A DNA stretch of 64,000 nt from Candidatus Hydrogenedens sp. (GCA_016125095.1 WGMK01000016.1:62001-126000), one strand, 5' to 3'; positions 18,107 through 30,533 are shown, counted from the first letter of the stretch. A program made the numbers and translations. The notes: generated by a model not told the origin, from the letters alone.

Positions 18107-18520
18107 TTATTCCTGCGCGACGTAGTCGACGACGAGCAGTTTGCCGAGGTGGGGCTTGGCGAGTTCGAAAAACGCCTGGTGCGCGGGACGGGCGACGTAT
18201 TCCTTCACGGCCTCGGGGGTGGCGAAGGTGAAGATGAGGCAGTGGGTGTAGCCCTGCGAGCGGGCACCCTCGGTAAGGTCGGTGCCCCACTCCAAATCCT
18301 CGATGAGCGGAATCTGGTCGATGAGCTTGCGGGACTGCTCGGCGATTTCGGCCTGCTGCTCCGGCGTCACATCGTCCTTGTAGGCATACAGGACGACGTG
18401 CCGCACCTTGCCGATGGCGGGGTTCTCGAGCTTCGCCCACACGGCCGACCCCGTACCGAATACCCCGCCCGCGATAATCGCCGCGGCCGCCACCGCCCAT
18501 GCCAAACGTACGCTCTTCAT
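18107..18520 (-). CDS. Exported Dabb (stress-responsive alpha/beta-barrel) family protein
   Basis: This is a 137-residue protein. The first ~29 residues are a hydrophobic signal peptide or anchor (RLAWAVAAAAIIAGGVFG). The rest is a single Dabb domain, with the opening VRHVVLYAYKDDVTPEQ and the later SQGYTHCLIFTFATPEAV and YVARPAHQAFF. Dabb domains form dimeric ferredoxin-like barrels; those with signal peptides are common in planctomycetes, and their substrate is generally unknown. The gene is bracketed by two copies of the same palindromic repeat, which may have moved with it or simply act as flanking terminators. Confidence 0.85.
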   Translation of the reverse strand: MKSVRLAWAVAAAAIIAGGVFGTGSAVWAKLENPAIGKVRHVVLYAYKDDVTPEQQAEIAEQSRKLIDQIPLIEDLEWGTDLTEGARSQGYTHCLIFTFATPEAVKEYVARPAHQAFFELAKPHLGKLLVVDYVAQE

Positions 18521-18555
18521 GCTATTCGCCTCCCGTGAATTTAAGAAGAAAGTTT

Positions 18556-18661
18556 TTGACAGGATAACAGGATTGAGGGATGAAGAGAGAATAGAATTCC
18601 GGAGCTGGATTGGCCTTCTCCCCGTTCCATTCTTAATCCAAGAATCCAGTTATCCTGTCAA
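18556..18661. repeat. Palindromic repeat, copy B (TTGACAGGATAAC family)
   Basis: A 106-bp element starts TTGACAGGATAACAGGAT and ends with the inverted form ATCCAGTTATCCTGTCAA. The arms match copy A at all but one position (A for T in the left arm), while the centre is unrelated. It starts 10 bp after the lpxC/fabZ stop on the minus strand and probably terminates that operon. Confidence 0.85.
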
Positions 18662-18671
18662 AAAATCTTGA

Positions 18672-19983
<1,312 letters not shown>

Positions 19984-19991
<8 letters not shown>

Positions 19992-21018
19992 CGTGTTTTT
20001 CCTCCAGCTCGGCTATCTTCCGCTCGAGCTGTTTTACGCGGCGCAGCAATTCGGGCACGCGCCGCTGGCCGACCATCACGCGCCGGTGTTCCGCGTGGTC
20101 GATGGCGGGAAAGCCCGACACCGTGCGGCCCGGTTCAACAGAAGTGACGACCCCGGCACGGGCCGCCACGGTGGCATTGTCGCCGATTTCGAGATGTCCC
20201 TTGATGCCGGCAGAGGCGCCGACCCGGACGTGGTTTCCGATGCGGGCGCTGCCGGCGATGCCGACGGTACCCGCGATAACGCAATGCTCGCCGATGCGCA
20301 CATTGTGTCCCACCATCACGAGGTTGTCAATCTTGGTGCCCGCGCCCACGACCGTCTCGCCGAAGGTGGCGCGGTCGATGCAGGTGCAGCTTCCGACTTC
20401 CACATCATCCCCCAGGACGACGATACCGACCTGGGGAATCTTGGCCCAGCGTCCGCCCAGCGGGGCGAAGCCGAAGCCGTCGGAGCCGATGACCGCGCCT
20501 GCATGGATCACGCAGCGCTCGCCCAGCTGGCAGCGCTCGCGGATGACGGCATTGGGGTAGACAATGGTGCCCGCGCCCAGCTGCGCGCCCCGGCCGACAT
20601 AGGCGCCGGAGTAGAGGACGACGCCGTCGCCGAGGCGGGCCTCGTCTTCCACCACCGCACCCGCAGCCACGGCGACGTTCGCGCCCAGCTGCGCGCCCGG
20701 ATGCACGTGCGCGCTTTCGTGCACACCAACCGGGTGATGCGTCTGTTCGGCGTCGCAATGTTGGAGCACCTGCGCGAAGGCGAGGTCGGGCATGCCGACC
20801 ACAATCGCGGGAATGGCGCAGCCTTCGGGCACCGCGCCAATGAGCACGGCCGAGGCCTTCGATTGCTCCAGCAGCGGCAGGTAGCGCGACTCGCGCACGA
20901 ACACCAAGTCGCCGGGCGCAGCTTCTTCAAGCCCGTTCACACCGGTGATGACAGTGCTGCCGTCGCCGTGCACCGTGCCGCCCACCAGCCCGGCGATTTC
21001 GTCGACGGTCAGTTTCAT
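19984..21018 (-). CDS. lpxD: UDP-3-O-(3-hydroxyacyl)glucosamine N-acyltransferase
   Basis: This 344-residue LpxD adds the N-linked acyl chain in lipid A assembly. The N-terminal uridine-binding domain begins [20 protein letters not shown] left-handed beta-helix of hexapeptide repeats follows ([20 protein letters not shown] and onward), containing the [15 protein letters not shown] segment with the catalytic-type His. The C-terminal helix [16 protein letters not shown] is a coiled-coil seen in trimeric LpxD. The order skp, lpxD, lpxC/fabZ is the classical outer-membrane biogenesis arrangement. Confidence 0.95.
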
Positions 21019-21104
21019 GGGCGGACCAACATAGCGGAAGCCGCCGGCACCAAGGCGCGGCGGCTTTCGCGGAAATCTTTACTTGAGGCGGCCAATCGCG
21101 TGCT

Positions 21105-21656
21105 CTAGCGGCTGCCGTTCAGCTTGCTCAGGACGCTGCTGGTGATGTCGAGCGCGGCGGCGTGATACACCACGGCGCTGCCCGAACCTTCGCGGCCGTT
21201 CAGAATCAGGTGGTAGTTTTCCTTCTCGCCGATTTCCTTGAGCGCGGCCTGAACCTTGGTCACCACATCTTCCAGCACGTTCTTCTCGTTTTCGTCGATC
21301 TGGAGCTGGTTCTGGCGCAGCATGGCCTCGTAGTCGGCGTGCTGCGACCGGATTTCATTTTCCTTCGCGACCAGATCCTTGCGGTCGTCGGCGGTCTTGT
21401 CGGGCTTCGCCGCGAGCTTGTCGTAATCCGCCTTCAGTGCCTCGATTTTCGAGGACAGTGCATCAATGGGCGCCTGAAGCTCTTTCACTTTCGCTTCGAG
21501 CTTGTTGTATTCCTGCTTGCGGTATTCATAGTCGGCCATGACCTTTTGCATGTCGACCACGCCGATCTTGTAGCTGGAGGAGTCCTGCGCGAAGGCGGGC
21601 AGGGCGATAGCGGCCATCAGGATTGCGGCCGTGAAAAAACGGAATGTCGTTTTCAT
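21105..21656 (-). CDS. skp: OmpH/Skp family periplasmic chaperone
   Basis: This 183-residue exported protein has a signal peptide ending ALPAFAQ, then the OmpH/Skp start KIGVVDMQKVMADYEYRKQEY. The rest is long charged coiled-coil sequence, including a KAKVKEL-like helix pair (LEAKVKELQAPIDALSSKI), matching the tentacles of the jellyfish-shaped trimer that escorts unfolded outer-membrane proteins. It sits between bamA and lpxD as in many diderms. A hairpin and a good promoter lie between it and bamA, so it can be expressed independently of the upstream genes. Confidence 0.9.
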   Translation of the reverse strand: MKTTFRFFTAAILMAAIALPAFAQDSSSYKIGVVDMQKVMADYEYRKQEYNKLEAKVKELQAPIDALSSKIEALKADYDKLAAKPDKTADDRKDLVAKENEIRSQHADYEAMLRQNQLQIDENEKNVLEDVVTKVQAALKEIGEKENYHLILNGREGSGSAVVYHAAALDITSSVLSKLNGSR

Positions 21657-21726
21657 GTGGAGTTCCTATGCGTTTCCCAGGAATTGGAGATGCCCCGGCT
21701 TGGCAGCCATGTCAGCATGGCCGCGC

Positions 21727-21755
21727 AGTATAACAACGGCCCGCTTGCCATGCAA
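21727..21755 (-). promoter_or_regulatory. Probable sigma-70 promoter for skp-lpxD-lpxC/fabZ
   Basis: On the minus strand, TTGCAT (21750-21755) and TATACT (21727-21732) are separated by exactly 17 bases. The start of transcription would be near 21720, about 64 bases before skp. The -35 overlaps a small hairpin (CCGCTTGC/GCAAGCGG, 21741-21759) that may mark the end of the bamA message. Confidence 0.55.
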
Positions 21756-21781
21756 GCGGACCGAGGCTGTAACCATACGAT

Positions 21782-24081
21782 TTAGAAGGCAATACCGCCG
21801 TTCAGGTGCAGACGTCCCGAGCCCTGGCCCTCGTCCGCATTGAGCGGGAAACCGTAGTCGACGCGGATCGGACCCATTTTCGGGATATTGAACCCGACGC
21901 CGACGCCGACCGACGCCTTGATGTCGGAGAAGCTCACGTCGCCGGCGTCTTCCCACACGCCGCCAGTGTCGACAAAGCCGTACACGCGGATGAGGTCGGA
22001 AGCGCGGTACTTGATCTCGGTGTTCGTGATCCAGCGCAGCTCGCCGCCGAGCGCGAAGTCGTCCACGAAGGGACGCTTGCGCGTGCGCGGGCCGATGGCG
22101 CGGTTTTCGAAGCCGCGCACCGTGCTGGTGCCGCCCGCGTACATGCGCTCCTGCAGCGGAATCAGGTCGGTGTCGCCGTACCCGGTCACGTAGCCCTCGC
22201 GCGTGCGGAACGAGAAGATCCACTTGCGGTCTTCGTCGATGGGCTTGTACCACTCGGAATCCAGCTGCAGCTTGAAGAACTCGTAGTCGCCGCCGAGGCC
22301 GGCCACTTCCCACGCGATCGTCTGCTCGGTACCCTCGGTGGTATCGAAGCGGCGGTCGAAGGTGCTGTAGCGCAGCTGGTTGGTCGTGCGGATGGTCGTC
22401 TCGCGCTTGCGCTGGTCCGGAATCCGCGGGTCGACGTAGAAGTACCGGCCGACATCCGAAACCTTCGAGTCGTCCACGGCAATCGACCAATTCCAGAAGA
22501 GCGTATTGCTCAGGGCCTTGCCCAGGCGCAGCGACACGCCGCGCTGATCCTCGGTGTAGTCCTGGCCGCCCTTCACCTGATACGACTGGTCGTACACGTC
22601 GAAGCCGAAGGAGAAGGGATAGCCCATGAATTCCGGATCGGTGAAGCTGAGCAGGTACTGATCGCGCTGGCTGCCGAGGTTGGCGCGCAGGCGCAGCTGC
22701 TGGCCGCCGCCCGAGAAGGTCTTCCAGTTCGAGATATCGAAGTTGCGCAGCTTGATTTCCGCGTAGCCTCCGATGCCTTCGTCGGTGTTGAAACCGCCGC
22801 CGAAGAGGAAGTTGCCGGTGCGGCCTTCTTCCACGTCCACCAGCACGTCGCTGTACAGGTCCGAATCCGGCACGTCGTTCAGCGTCAGGCGGACCTTGTC
22901 GAAGTAGTCCAGCTGCTCGAGGCCGCGCTGGGTGTATTCCTGCGCCGCGCCGTCGTAGCGCTCGGCGGGCGACAGCAGCACTTGGCGGCGGATGACCTCA
23001 TCCTTGGTCACCTCATTGCCGACGATGTCGATCTGGCGCACGTAGCGCACGTCGCCCTCGGAGACCTTGTGCACCACATTGGTCGTGTGGGCTTCCTTGT
23101 CCAGCGTGACCTGCGGCTGCACCTGGGCATTCACGAAGCCGCTATCCTGGTACAGCTGCTCGATGTGCTTGGCGTCCTCGGTCACCTGCTTCTTGTTGTG
23201 CACCTCGCCGGCCTGCACATCGATGATGTCCACGAGCTCGTCGTCGCCGTAGACGATGTTGTCGGCCCATTCAAGGTCGCCCACGGTATACTCGGGGCCT
23301 TCCTTGAACACGATGGTGATGTCCATGCGCTTGCCGTCGTCGGAATACACGATGTCGACGGAATCGACCAGCGCCTCGAGGCGGCCGTGCTCGCCGTAGA
23401 GTTCCAGCAGCTGATCGAGGTCGAATTCGAACTTGTCTTCCTCGTACTTGCCGCCGAGGAACCACCAGGCGCGCTTGGTCTTCATGGCCTTGCGCAGCTC
23501 TTTCTCGCGAATGGCGTCGTTGCCGACGAATTCGATGGAGTGGATGCGCGCCTTGCGGCCTTCATTGATGGTGTAAATCACCCGCACGCGCGAGGGACCG
23601 ACCACCTCGGTCGCGATATCGACGGTGGTGTTCGCGTAGCCCTTGCTCTCGTACAGGCCGATGATGGCATCGCGCTCGCCGGCCAGCGATTCCGGGAAGA
23701 ACGGCTCGCCCTCGCGCATCGTCAGCGCACCGGTAATCCGGCGATTGCTCTGCTTGGCGTTGCCGATGATTTTGATTTCCTGCACGAACTGCTTCTCGAC
23801 GACGCGGTACGTGACCACGACGCCGTTGGCGCCCGCAGCGGCATCGGCCTCGATTTTGGAGAAATAGCCGAGGCCGTAGAGACGCTTGATGTCGCGCGCG
23901 ATCGCATGATCGTTGTACGCCTGTCCCGGCTGTACTTCGATCTGCGCGCGCACGGCGGTGTCGCTGATGCGCTCAAGGCCAGAAATGTTGACTTCGCCGA
24001 TGTTCTGCCCGTCGAATTGCTGGGCGAAAATCGCCGTGGGCAGCAGCATCAGCGCCAGCAGGGCACCGAATCGGATCTTGG

Positions 24082-24085
<4 letters not shown>
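21782..24085 (-). CDS. bamA: Outer membrane protein assembly factor BamA
   Basis: This 767-residue Omp85 protein inserts beta-barrel proteins into the outer membrane. The signal peptide ends at IFAQ. Five POTRA domains follow; FVQEIKIIGNAKQSNRRI, RIHSIEFVGNDAIREKELRKAM and YVRQIDIVGNEVTKDEVIRR mark POTRA boundaries. The C-terminal ~370 residues are the barrel, with the L6 loop signature GGTSTVRGFENRAIGPR (VRGF is the conserved motif) and a final phenylalanine (NGGIAF) as the beta-signal. Length is normal. Its ATG overlaps the clpC stop by 4 bp, which links proteostasis and envelope genes in one transcript. Confidence 0.96.
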
Positions 24086-26544
<2,459 letters not shown>

Positions 26545-26655
26545 GATGATTGGTATCCTTTATCCGGGCCGGCCCGCGAGGGGCGTGCCCGTCCGTATGA
26601 CGAAATACTATCCTAACGTATTCAACCGGCGGGTAGTCCACCCGCGGCGGACCGC

Positions 26656-27810
26656 CTAGAGCGGCCCGAACGCCCCGCGGAACAACTCCGCGCGGACCTG
26701 GCTCATGCGCAGGGCCCCCGCCGCATCGCGGTTGGACACGGCGATATGCGCAGCCTGGCTGCCAAGGAGCAGTTCGTTGAGCCGCTCGACGCCCGTGGTC
26801 ACCAGGCAATGGCTCACTGCGCCGAACCGCAGCGCGGAAAGCACCTGCACGCCCTCTTCAAATCCCATGAGCCGCGCGCCGCGCGCCATGCCGAGCGCCC
26901 GGCCGATGCGATCTTCCAGGGCAACGCGGTTCTGCGAGAACAACCGCGCCCGGGCCGCTTCTTCCGCAGTCACGATTTCCGACGCCGCGCTCTGGAACGA
27001 GAAGGTCATCTCGGCCTCGGATTTCCCGAGCGTGCCGTGGGTGCCGAGCAGGTACAAATCACCCAGCGTGCCGCGGCTGCCGCCGAGAATCGCGCCCTCG
27101 ATATCAGCGTGCAGGCTGTCGCGCGCCCAGGTCTCGGCCTCGGCGCCGGGGGTGCCCGCCGCCGCGACCCGTTGCACCGCGGCGCCCGAACAGATGCCGC
27201 ACAGCAGCAGCCCGCCCGTGGCGGCGCGGCTGAGCGACTTGATTTCGTCGGCCTGATGGCACGCCGGCAGGTGGAACAAGCCGCGCACGCGCAGCCCTGT
27301 GCCCACGTTGTCGAGCACCGAACTGAGGTAGCCCAGGCGATCGCTGAAGGCGTAGTCCAGAATTCGGCCGAGCTGGTCGTCCAGTCCGTTCAGGGTGCGC
27401 CAGGCGGTCTCGGCCTGATACCCGCTCGCCAGCGCGCGCAGGCAGATGTGATCGAGGCCGTTGATCATGACGCTCGTGGCCTGATCCGCGCTGACGAACA
27501 CGCCGCGCGGACCGCGCCCCGCAACGAGTTCTTCCGTCGCGAGGCGTCGCTCGACCAGCATGCGCTGCTCGGCGTAACTCAATTCCTCGAAGCTGTAGTA
27601 CGTGCCGTTGGCCGCAAGGCCGACCTGGTCGAGCGCCTTGAGCACGCGCTCTTCCACCGCGCGCGCCTCTTCTTCGTGCGCGCGGAAGGGAAAGGGATAC
27701 TCAGCGAGGTTGCGGCTTAGCGTGCATTCCACCCAGAGCGCGCAGGCGCTCTCGGCGGCCGTCGCTTCCACCCACCTCGGCCAGGTGGTCAGCACCGATT
27801 CACGCAGCAT
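26656..27810 (-). CDS. mcsB: McsB-family protein arginine kinase homologue, predicted inactive
   Basis: This 384-residue protein starts at ATG 27810, 4 bp after mcsA, with GGGAG inside the mcsA end. It aligns with McsB over its length, for example RNLAEYPFPF, LDYAFSDRLGYLSS, NVGTGLRVRGLFHLPA, GTLGKSEAEM and LNELLLGSQ. However, residues that bind ATP or catalyse in McsB are changed. The usual RIR before xxRN is E28-C29-T30. The catalytic NEEDH is N117-G-L-D-H121. The active-site cysteine of SCPTN is V165 (SVLDN). The glutamate-bearing GEGSEA loop reads GGSRGT. The RDIRR phosphoarginine site near the C-terminus keeps only RD. The fold is thus kept while arginine phosphorylation looks lost. It probably serves as a ClpC adaptor or McsA partner; this is inference from an alignment by eye. 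Confidence 0.8.
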   Translation of the reverse strand: MLRESVLTTWPRWVEATAAESACALWVECTLSRNLAEYPFPFRAHEEEARAVEERVLKALDQVGLAANGTYYSFEELSYAEQRMLVERRLATEELVAGRGPRGVFVSADQATSVMINGLDHICLRALASGYQAETAWRTLNGLDDQLGRILDYAFSDRLGYLSSVLDNVGTGLRVRGLFHLPACHQADEIKSLSRAATGGLLLCGICSGAAVQRVAAAGTPGAEAETWARDSLHADIEGAILGGSRGTLGDLYLLGTHGTLGKSEAEMTFSFQSAASEIVTAEEAARARLFSQNRVALEDRIGRALGMARGARLMGFEEGVQVLSALRFGAVSHCLVTTGVERLNELLLGSQAAHIAVSNRDAAGALRMSQVRAELFRGAFGPL

Positions 27811-27814
27811 GCGC

Positions 27815-28336
27815 TTACTCCCGCCCGGTGCCGGCGCTGTACAGGGCCGACTCGAGGTGTTTGATCTCATCGCGCAGGCGCGCGGCATCTTCGTATTTCT
27901 CGGCGCGCAGCACGCTGCGCAGCAGGCCGCGCTTGGTCTGTAGATCGGCCATCAGGCGCGACTTGGCATCGTCGACCCGCAAGGCCTTACCCTTGTGGTG
28001 CAGCGCGTGGTGCAGCGACTCCAGCCGGTCGTCGATTTCCGACGCGAAGGTTTCGTAGCAGCGGGCACAGCCTACCTTGCCGGTCTCAAGCACCTGGCTG
28101 AGCAGCACGCCGCAGCCCGGGCAGGCGCGCTGGGTGCGCACCGCATCCTCGGCCACATCGGCCGCGCTGGGCCGGCCGGCCGCCGGCGCCGCCGACGACA
28201 ACTCGAAGCCCGCGGCGGAATCCTGCTGCATGCGCGCCAGGCAATCTGGGCACAGGTACCGCTCGGTTACGACGCCATCCACCACTTCCGCATAGCGGAT
28301 GGTGGCGAGCCGGTTGTTGCACTTGGGGCAGATCAT
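27815..28336 (-). CDS. mcsA: McsA-like zinc-finger protein, UVR motif
   Basis: This 173-residue partner of McsB has four CxxC pairs: ICPKC and LCPDC in the first finger, ACPGC and GCARC in the second. They are followed by YETFASEIDDRLESLHHALHHKGKAL and a C-terminal UvrB/UvrC motif (EKYEDAARLRDEIKHLE). All landmarks of Bacillus McsA are intact. In that system McsA activates the McsB kinase and tethers it to ClpC; here the adjacent McsB has degenerate catalytic motifs, so an adaptor function may be what is conserved. It is the first gene of the mcsA-mcsB-clpC-bamA series, behind a promoter at 28399-28427. Confidence 0.88.
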   Translation of the reverse strand: MICPKCNNRLATIRYAEVVDGVVTERYLCPDCLARMQQDSAAGFELSSAAPAAGRPSAADVAEDAVRTQRACPGCGVLLSQVLETGKVGCARCYETFASEIDDRLESLHHALHHKGKALRVDDAKSRLMADLQTKRGLLRSVLRAEKYEDAARLRDEIKHLESALYSAGTGRE

Positions 28337-28398
28337 GGGCTGATCCTTTCACTCGGCCGCGGGCGTGGCGCCCGCTGAACCCGCTCTTGCGCGTGTTC

Positions 28399-28427
28399 AG
28401 TATAGCAACCCCGTCCGATGCAGTCCA
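28399..28427 (-). promoter_or_regulatory. Probable sigma-70 promoter for mcsA-mcsB-clpC
   Basis: On the minus strand TGGACT (28422-28427) and TATACT (28399-28404) have a 17-base spacer. Transcription would begin near 28392, about 55 bases before mcsA. No CtsR-like heptad repeat is obvious in this region. Confidence 0.5.
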
Positions 28428-28537
28428 TACAAGGGCGCGCCGGGCTTGGGCGCCGCAGCCGCCTTCGTGTATCGTGGGGCTAACACCGGCGGGCGCCATT
28501 CTATGCGCCGCCCCTACCCCTGAGGAGAACGTCCCGC

Positions 28538-28906
28538 GTGGCGGCCAAGAAGACCCGAATCGATGTATCCGCGCCGGACGGCCCGCTGACGGACAATCCC
28601 TTCGCCGCGCTCGCGCCGCAGCGCGATGCCCTGCCGGCCGGGCCCGCGCCGGAGCCGAAAGAACCCGCGCAGCAAGCCGAGGCCTGGCGGGTGGCGCGCA
28701 CGCGGAAGGGCGGCTGGCCCTTGCGCCTCGAAAAGCGCTCTGGCGGCAAGGTGGTCACGGTGCTTTCCCAGGTGACCGCCGGCCGGGACGCGCTGCTGGC
28801 CGCCCTGAAGAAGCACTGCGCCTCAGGCGGCCGCATGACAGACGACGGGCTCGAACTCCAAGGCGACCACGTGGCCAAGGCTGCGGCGTTTCTCGACCGG
28901 CAGTAA
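28538..28906 (+). CDS. yciH: SUI1/eIF1-like translation factor (YciH family)
   Basis: This 122-residue protein starts at GTG 28538 with GAGGAG 10 bases upstream. The N-terminal half is low-complexity and proline/alanine-rich. The C-terminal ~75 residues are a SUI1 domain: RKGGWPLRLEKRSGGKVVTV, then LKKHCASGGRMTDDGLELQG, the standard 'K...GxGG..K...IELQGD' pattern of bacterial YciH and eIF1. Family members bind the small ribosomal subunit and affect start-codon selection, but their physiological role in bacteria is minor or conditional. It is convergent with the nuclease-PDZ gene, 3 bp apart. Confidence 0.87.
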   Translation: MAAKKTRIDVSAPDGPLTDNPFAALAPQRDALPAGPAPEPKEPAQQAEAWRVARTRKGGWPLRLEKRSGGKVVTVLSQVTAGRDALLAALKKHCASGGRMTDDGLELQGDHVAKAAAFLDRQ

Positions 28907-28909
28907 GCG

Positions 28910-29848
28910 CTAGGGCAGGTTGATATTCAGTGTGGTCTGCTGCCCATTGCGCAGCACGCCTACCTGCAGGTTTTTCGCGCCCTTCAACTGGCTCACGAGG
29001 CCGAGTATCTGACCCTCGCTCTGCAACTGCGTGCCGTTCACCGAGGTGAGAACGTCGCCGTCCTGAAAGCCCAGCATCGACGCGAAGGGAATCTGGCTGA
29101 TGTCCTTGGCGGTCAGGCCGATGACGTTGCCGCTGGCATCGCGCGTGAGCTCCGGCTGGTGTCGTGTCAGCAGCGAATTCACGTCGATGTCCTTCGCGGC
29201 GTCGAAGTTCAATCCGCCGGCCGCCGGCGCGGGTGCGGGGCTGGGCGACGCGGGCGGCAGCGACGACTTCATGTTGGGATCGCCCTTGGCCTTCAATACC
29301 GTCGGCTCTTTCTCGGTCTCGGCGGCCTTGTCCTCGACGCGGGTCTGGTAAATCACCTCGGCGCCGCCGTGGCTCTTGCGGTAATCCCAAGGCGCGAGCG
29401 CGGCCGCTTCTTTCCAGAGCCCCGCCTCGGCGCCGATGGCCTTGGCGTTCATCGATTTCAGCGTCCCGTCGTCCGGCGTGTTGTTCTCGTCCCACCACGC
29501 CAGCCCAGACTTCAGCAGCTCCTGGCTCAGGTTCTCGTGCTCCGGCGTACGGACGACTATCACCGGTATGCCGTCCGTCGTCTGCGTGACCAGCTCAATG
29601 GAGACCTCTTTGCCCTTGGCCTTGTCTTCCACGAACTGCCGCGCCTCCTTCGAGAACGGCTGATCAGATTCCGGAGCATCGACGCCATACAGGCGCGCCT
29701 GCTCGGCGGACTGGCCGGCACGCTCGATCGTCACCAGGTCGCCTTCTTCCACCGAGACCACCTTTGCGGTGACGAATACATCCTCCGCGGCACAGGGAAG
29801 CGCCAGCGCCAGGGCGACTGCCGCATGCAGGAATTGATTCGCGTTCAT
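28910..29848 (-). CDS. Secreted thermonuclease-fold protein fused to a PDZ domain
   Basis: This 312-residue protein starts at ATG 29848 (AGGAGAAG upstream), giving a signal peptide ending CAAE; earlier in-frame starts would prepend about 70 unlikely residues. Residues 24-125 match the staphylococcal nuclease (SNase) fold: EEGDLVTI with Asp37, and RLYGVDAPE with Arg52, Asp57 and Glu60, followed by LKSGLAWWDE. The second catalytic arginine, normally in a 'YGR' turn, appears as Ile94 in DGIP. A proline/alanine linker leads to a PDZ domain (about 215-312; LGFQDGDVLTSVNGTQLQS) like those of type II secretion protein C. Either a weak nuclease or a non-catalytic SNase-fold binding protein is possible. 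Confidence 0.82.
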   Translation of the reverse strand: MNANQFLHAAVALALALPCAAEDVFVTAKVVSVEEGDLVTIERAGQSAEQARLYGVDAPESDQPFSKEARQFVEDKAKGKEVSIELVTQTTDGIPVIVVRTPEHENLSQELLKSGLAWWDENNTPDDGTLKSMNAKAIGAEAGLWKEAAALAPWDYRKSHGGAEVIYQTRVEDKAAETEKEPTVLKAKGDPNMKSSLPPASPSPAPAPAAGGLNFDAAKDIDVNSLLTRHQPELTRDASGNVIGLTAKDISQIPFASMLGFQDGDVLTSVNGTQLQSEGQILGLVSQLKGAKNLQVGVLRNGQQTTLNINLP

Positions 29849-29989
29849 GTAACAACTTCTCCTATGGCTGGTAACTATTGTAACTACTAATTCCTCCGGA
29901 CGCGACTTGGTTGCGGAACAGCGTCGTCCTACGGCTTGGTAGTTTTGGGGAGGAAATCCTACCGGTTGGGTTAGTTTTATTGCTGGTGT

Positions 29990-30015
29990 GATTATTGGCA
30001 AGCTTGTCAATAATC
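29990..30015. promoter_or_regulatory. 26-bp near-perfect palindrome, probable operator
   Basis: GATTATTGGCAAG is followed directly by CTTGTCAATAATC. Twelve of thirteen positions are complementary, around a central CAAGCTTG. It lies 2 bp upstream of a good -35 box for the rightward transcript and about 140 bp upstream of the divergent nuclease-PDZ gene, where a repressor or activator could control either. Confidence 0.6.
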
Positions 30016-30017
30016 TA

Positions 30018-30046
30018 TTGCAAACCAATCCGGGATCGGTTAGACT
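30018..30046 (+). promoter_or_regulatory. Probable promoter of the structured-leader transcript
   Basis: TTGCAA (30018-30023) and TAGACT (30041-30046) are separated by exactly 17 bases. Transcription would begin near 30053 and run through the hairpin-rich leader and the 35-residue peptide to the terminator at 30557-30600. Confidence 0.5.
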
Positions 30047-30052
30047 GCCCCC

Positions 30053-30418
30053 CACGACGACGGACACACACGAGGGAAATCACGCGGAAATCCGCGGCAT
30101 TTCGGGTGAGCGGTCGCGCCGGTGGACCAGACGCCGGACCAGTTGAATCGATGGGCCACGGCAGGGGATGCACAGTTGGCACGCTTCATGCGAAGGGTGT
30201 GCGAACCTTGGGCAGGTTACCAGCCCTACGCCGGGGAATGCCGGCGGGGTACTACACAGGCGTGGTGCGTAGTACCCTTGCAAGCGAACCGGGTAAGGCG
30301 GGAGCCCGCACAGGAGCGGCTTGGTTCCCAGGCCGTGGCAGTTGGATAGCAGGAGGAAGGGTCTCGATGCGTCAAGGGACGCGAATGAGGCTCGGCAAAA
30401 CGGAAACCGAAAAGGAGA
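30053..30418 (+). ncRNA. Candidate structured RNA leader upstream of a small hydrophobic peptide
   Basis: About 365 bases without a convincing gene hold a chain of local hairpins on the plus strand. These are GAAAT-CGCGG/CCGCG-ATTTC (30076-30103), a 9-bp helix with bulge (30179-30202), AACCT/AGGTT (30204-30218) whose GGGC loop can pair with GCCC at 30223-30226 as a pseudoknot, CGCCGG/CCGGCG (30229-30246), a perfect 9-bp GGGTACTAC/GTAGTACCC (30247-30277), GCGG/CCGC (30298-30309), and CGGC-T-TGG/CCA-G-GCCG (30317-30334). It matches no riboswitch, group I/II intron, tmRNA, RNase P or SRP signature that I know. It is placed between a promoter and a well-spaced Shine-Dalgarno, so it is either a long 5' leader controlling the peptide or a stand-alone RNA. 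Structure is from visual pairing only. Confidence 0.5.
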
Positions 30419-30425
30419 ATTGGAC

Positions 30426-30533
30426 ATGGTTATTGGCGATTTCATCAGCAGCATCATCGGCGGATTCCTTGAGCTGGTCGCGGGCTACATCATTGGCCTG
30501 ATCGCGGCTGCCCTGGGCATCCCGACCGAGTAA
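30426..30533 (+). CDS. 35-residue hydrophobic peptide
   Basis: The small gene starts at ATG 30426 behind AAAAGGAG at ideal distance. The product MVIGDFISSIIGGFLELVAG... is almost entirely hydrophobic and glycine-containing, has no lysine or arginine, carries a few acidic residues (D5, E16, E35), and ends LGIPTE. It would form one membrane helix. A strong terminator begins 23 bp after its stop, and the ~370-base structured RNA precedes it. The arrangement (long folded leader, tiny hydrophobic product, own terminator) is like type I toxins such as TisB, but sequence similarity is not visible and no antisense antitoxin promoter was found. A regulatory or scaffold micro-protein is an alternative. 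An in-frame ORF from 30321 exists but lacks a ribosome site. Confidence 0.65.
   Translation: MVIGDFISSIIGGFLELVAGYIIGLIAAALGIPTE

Noticed and set aside
30053..30418. Structured leader as a cobalamin riboswitch or group II intron
   Set aside because: The CAGGTTACC-like string only superficially resembles a B12 box, other consensus parts are missing, and no domain V hairpin or reverse transcriptase is present.
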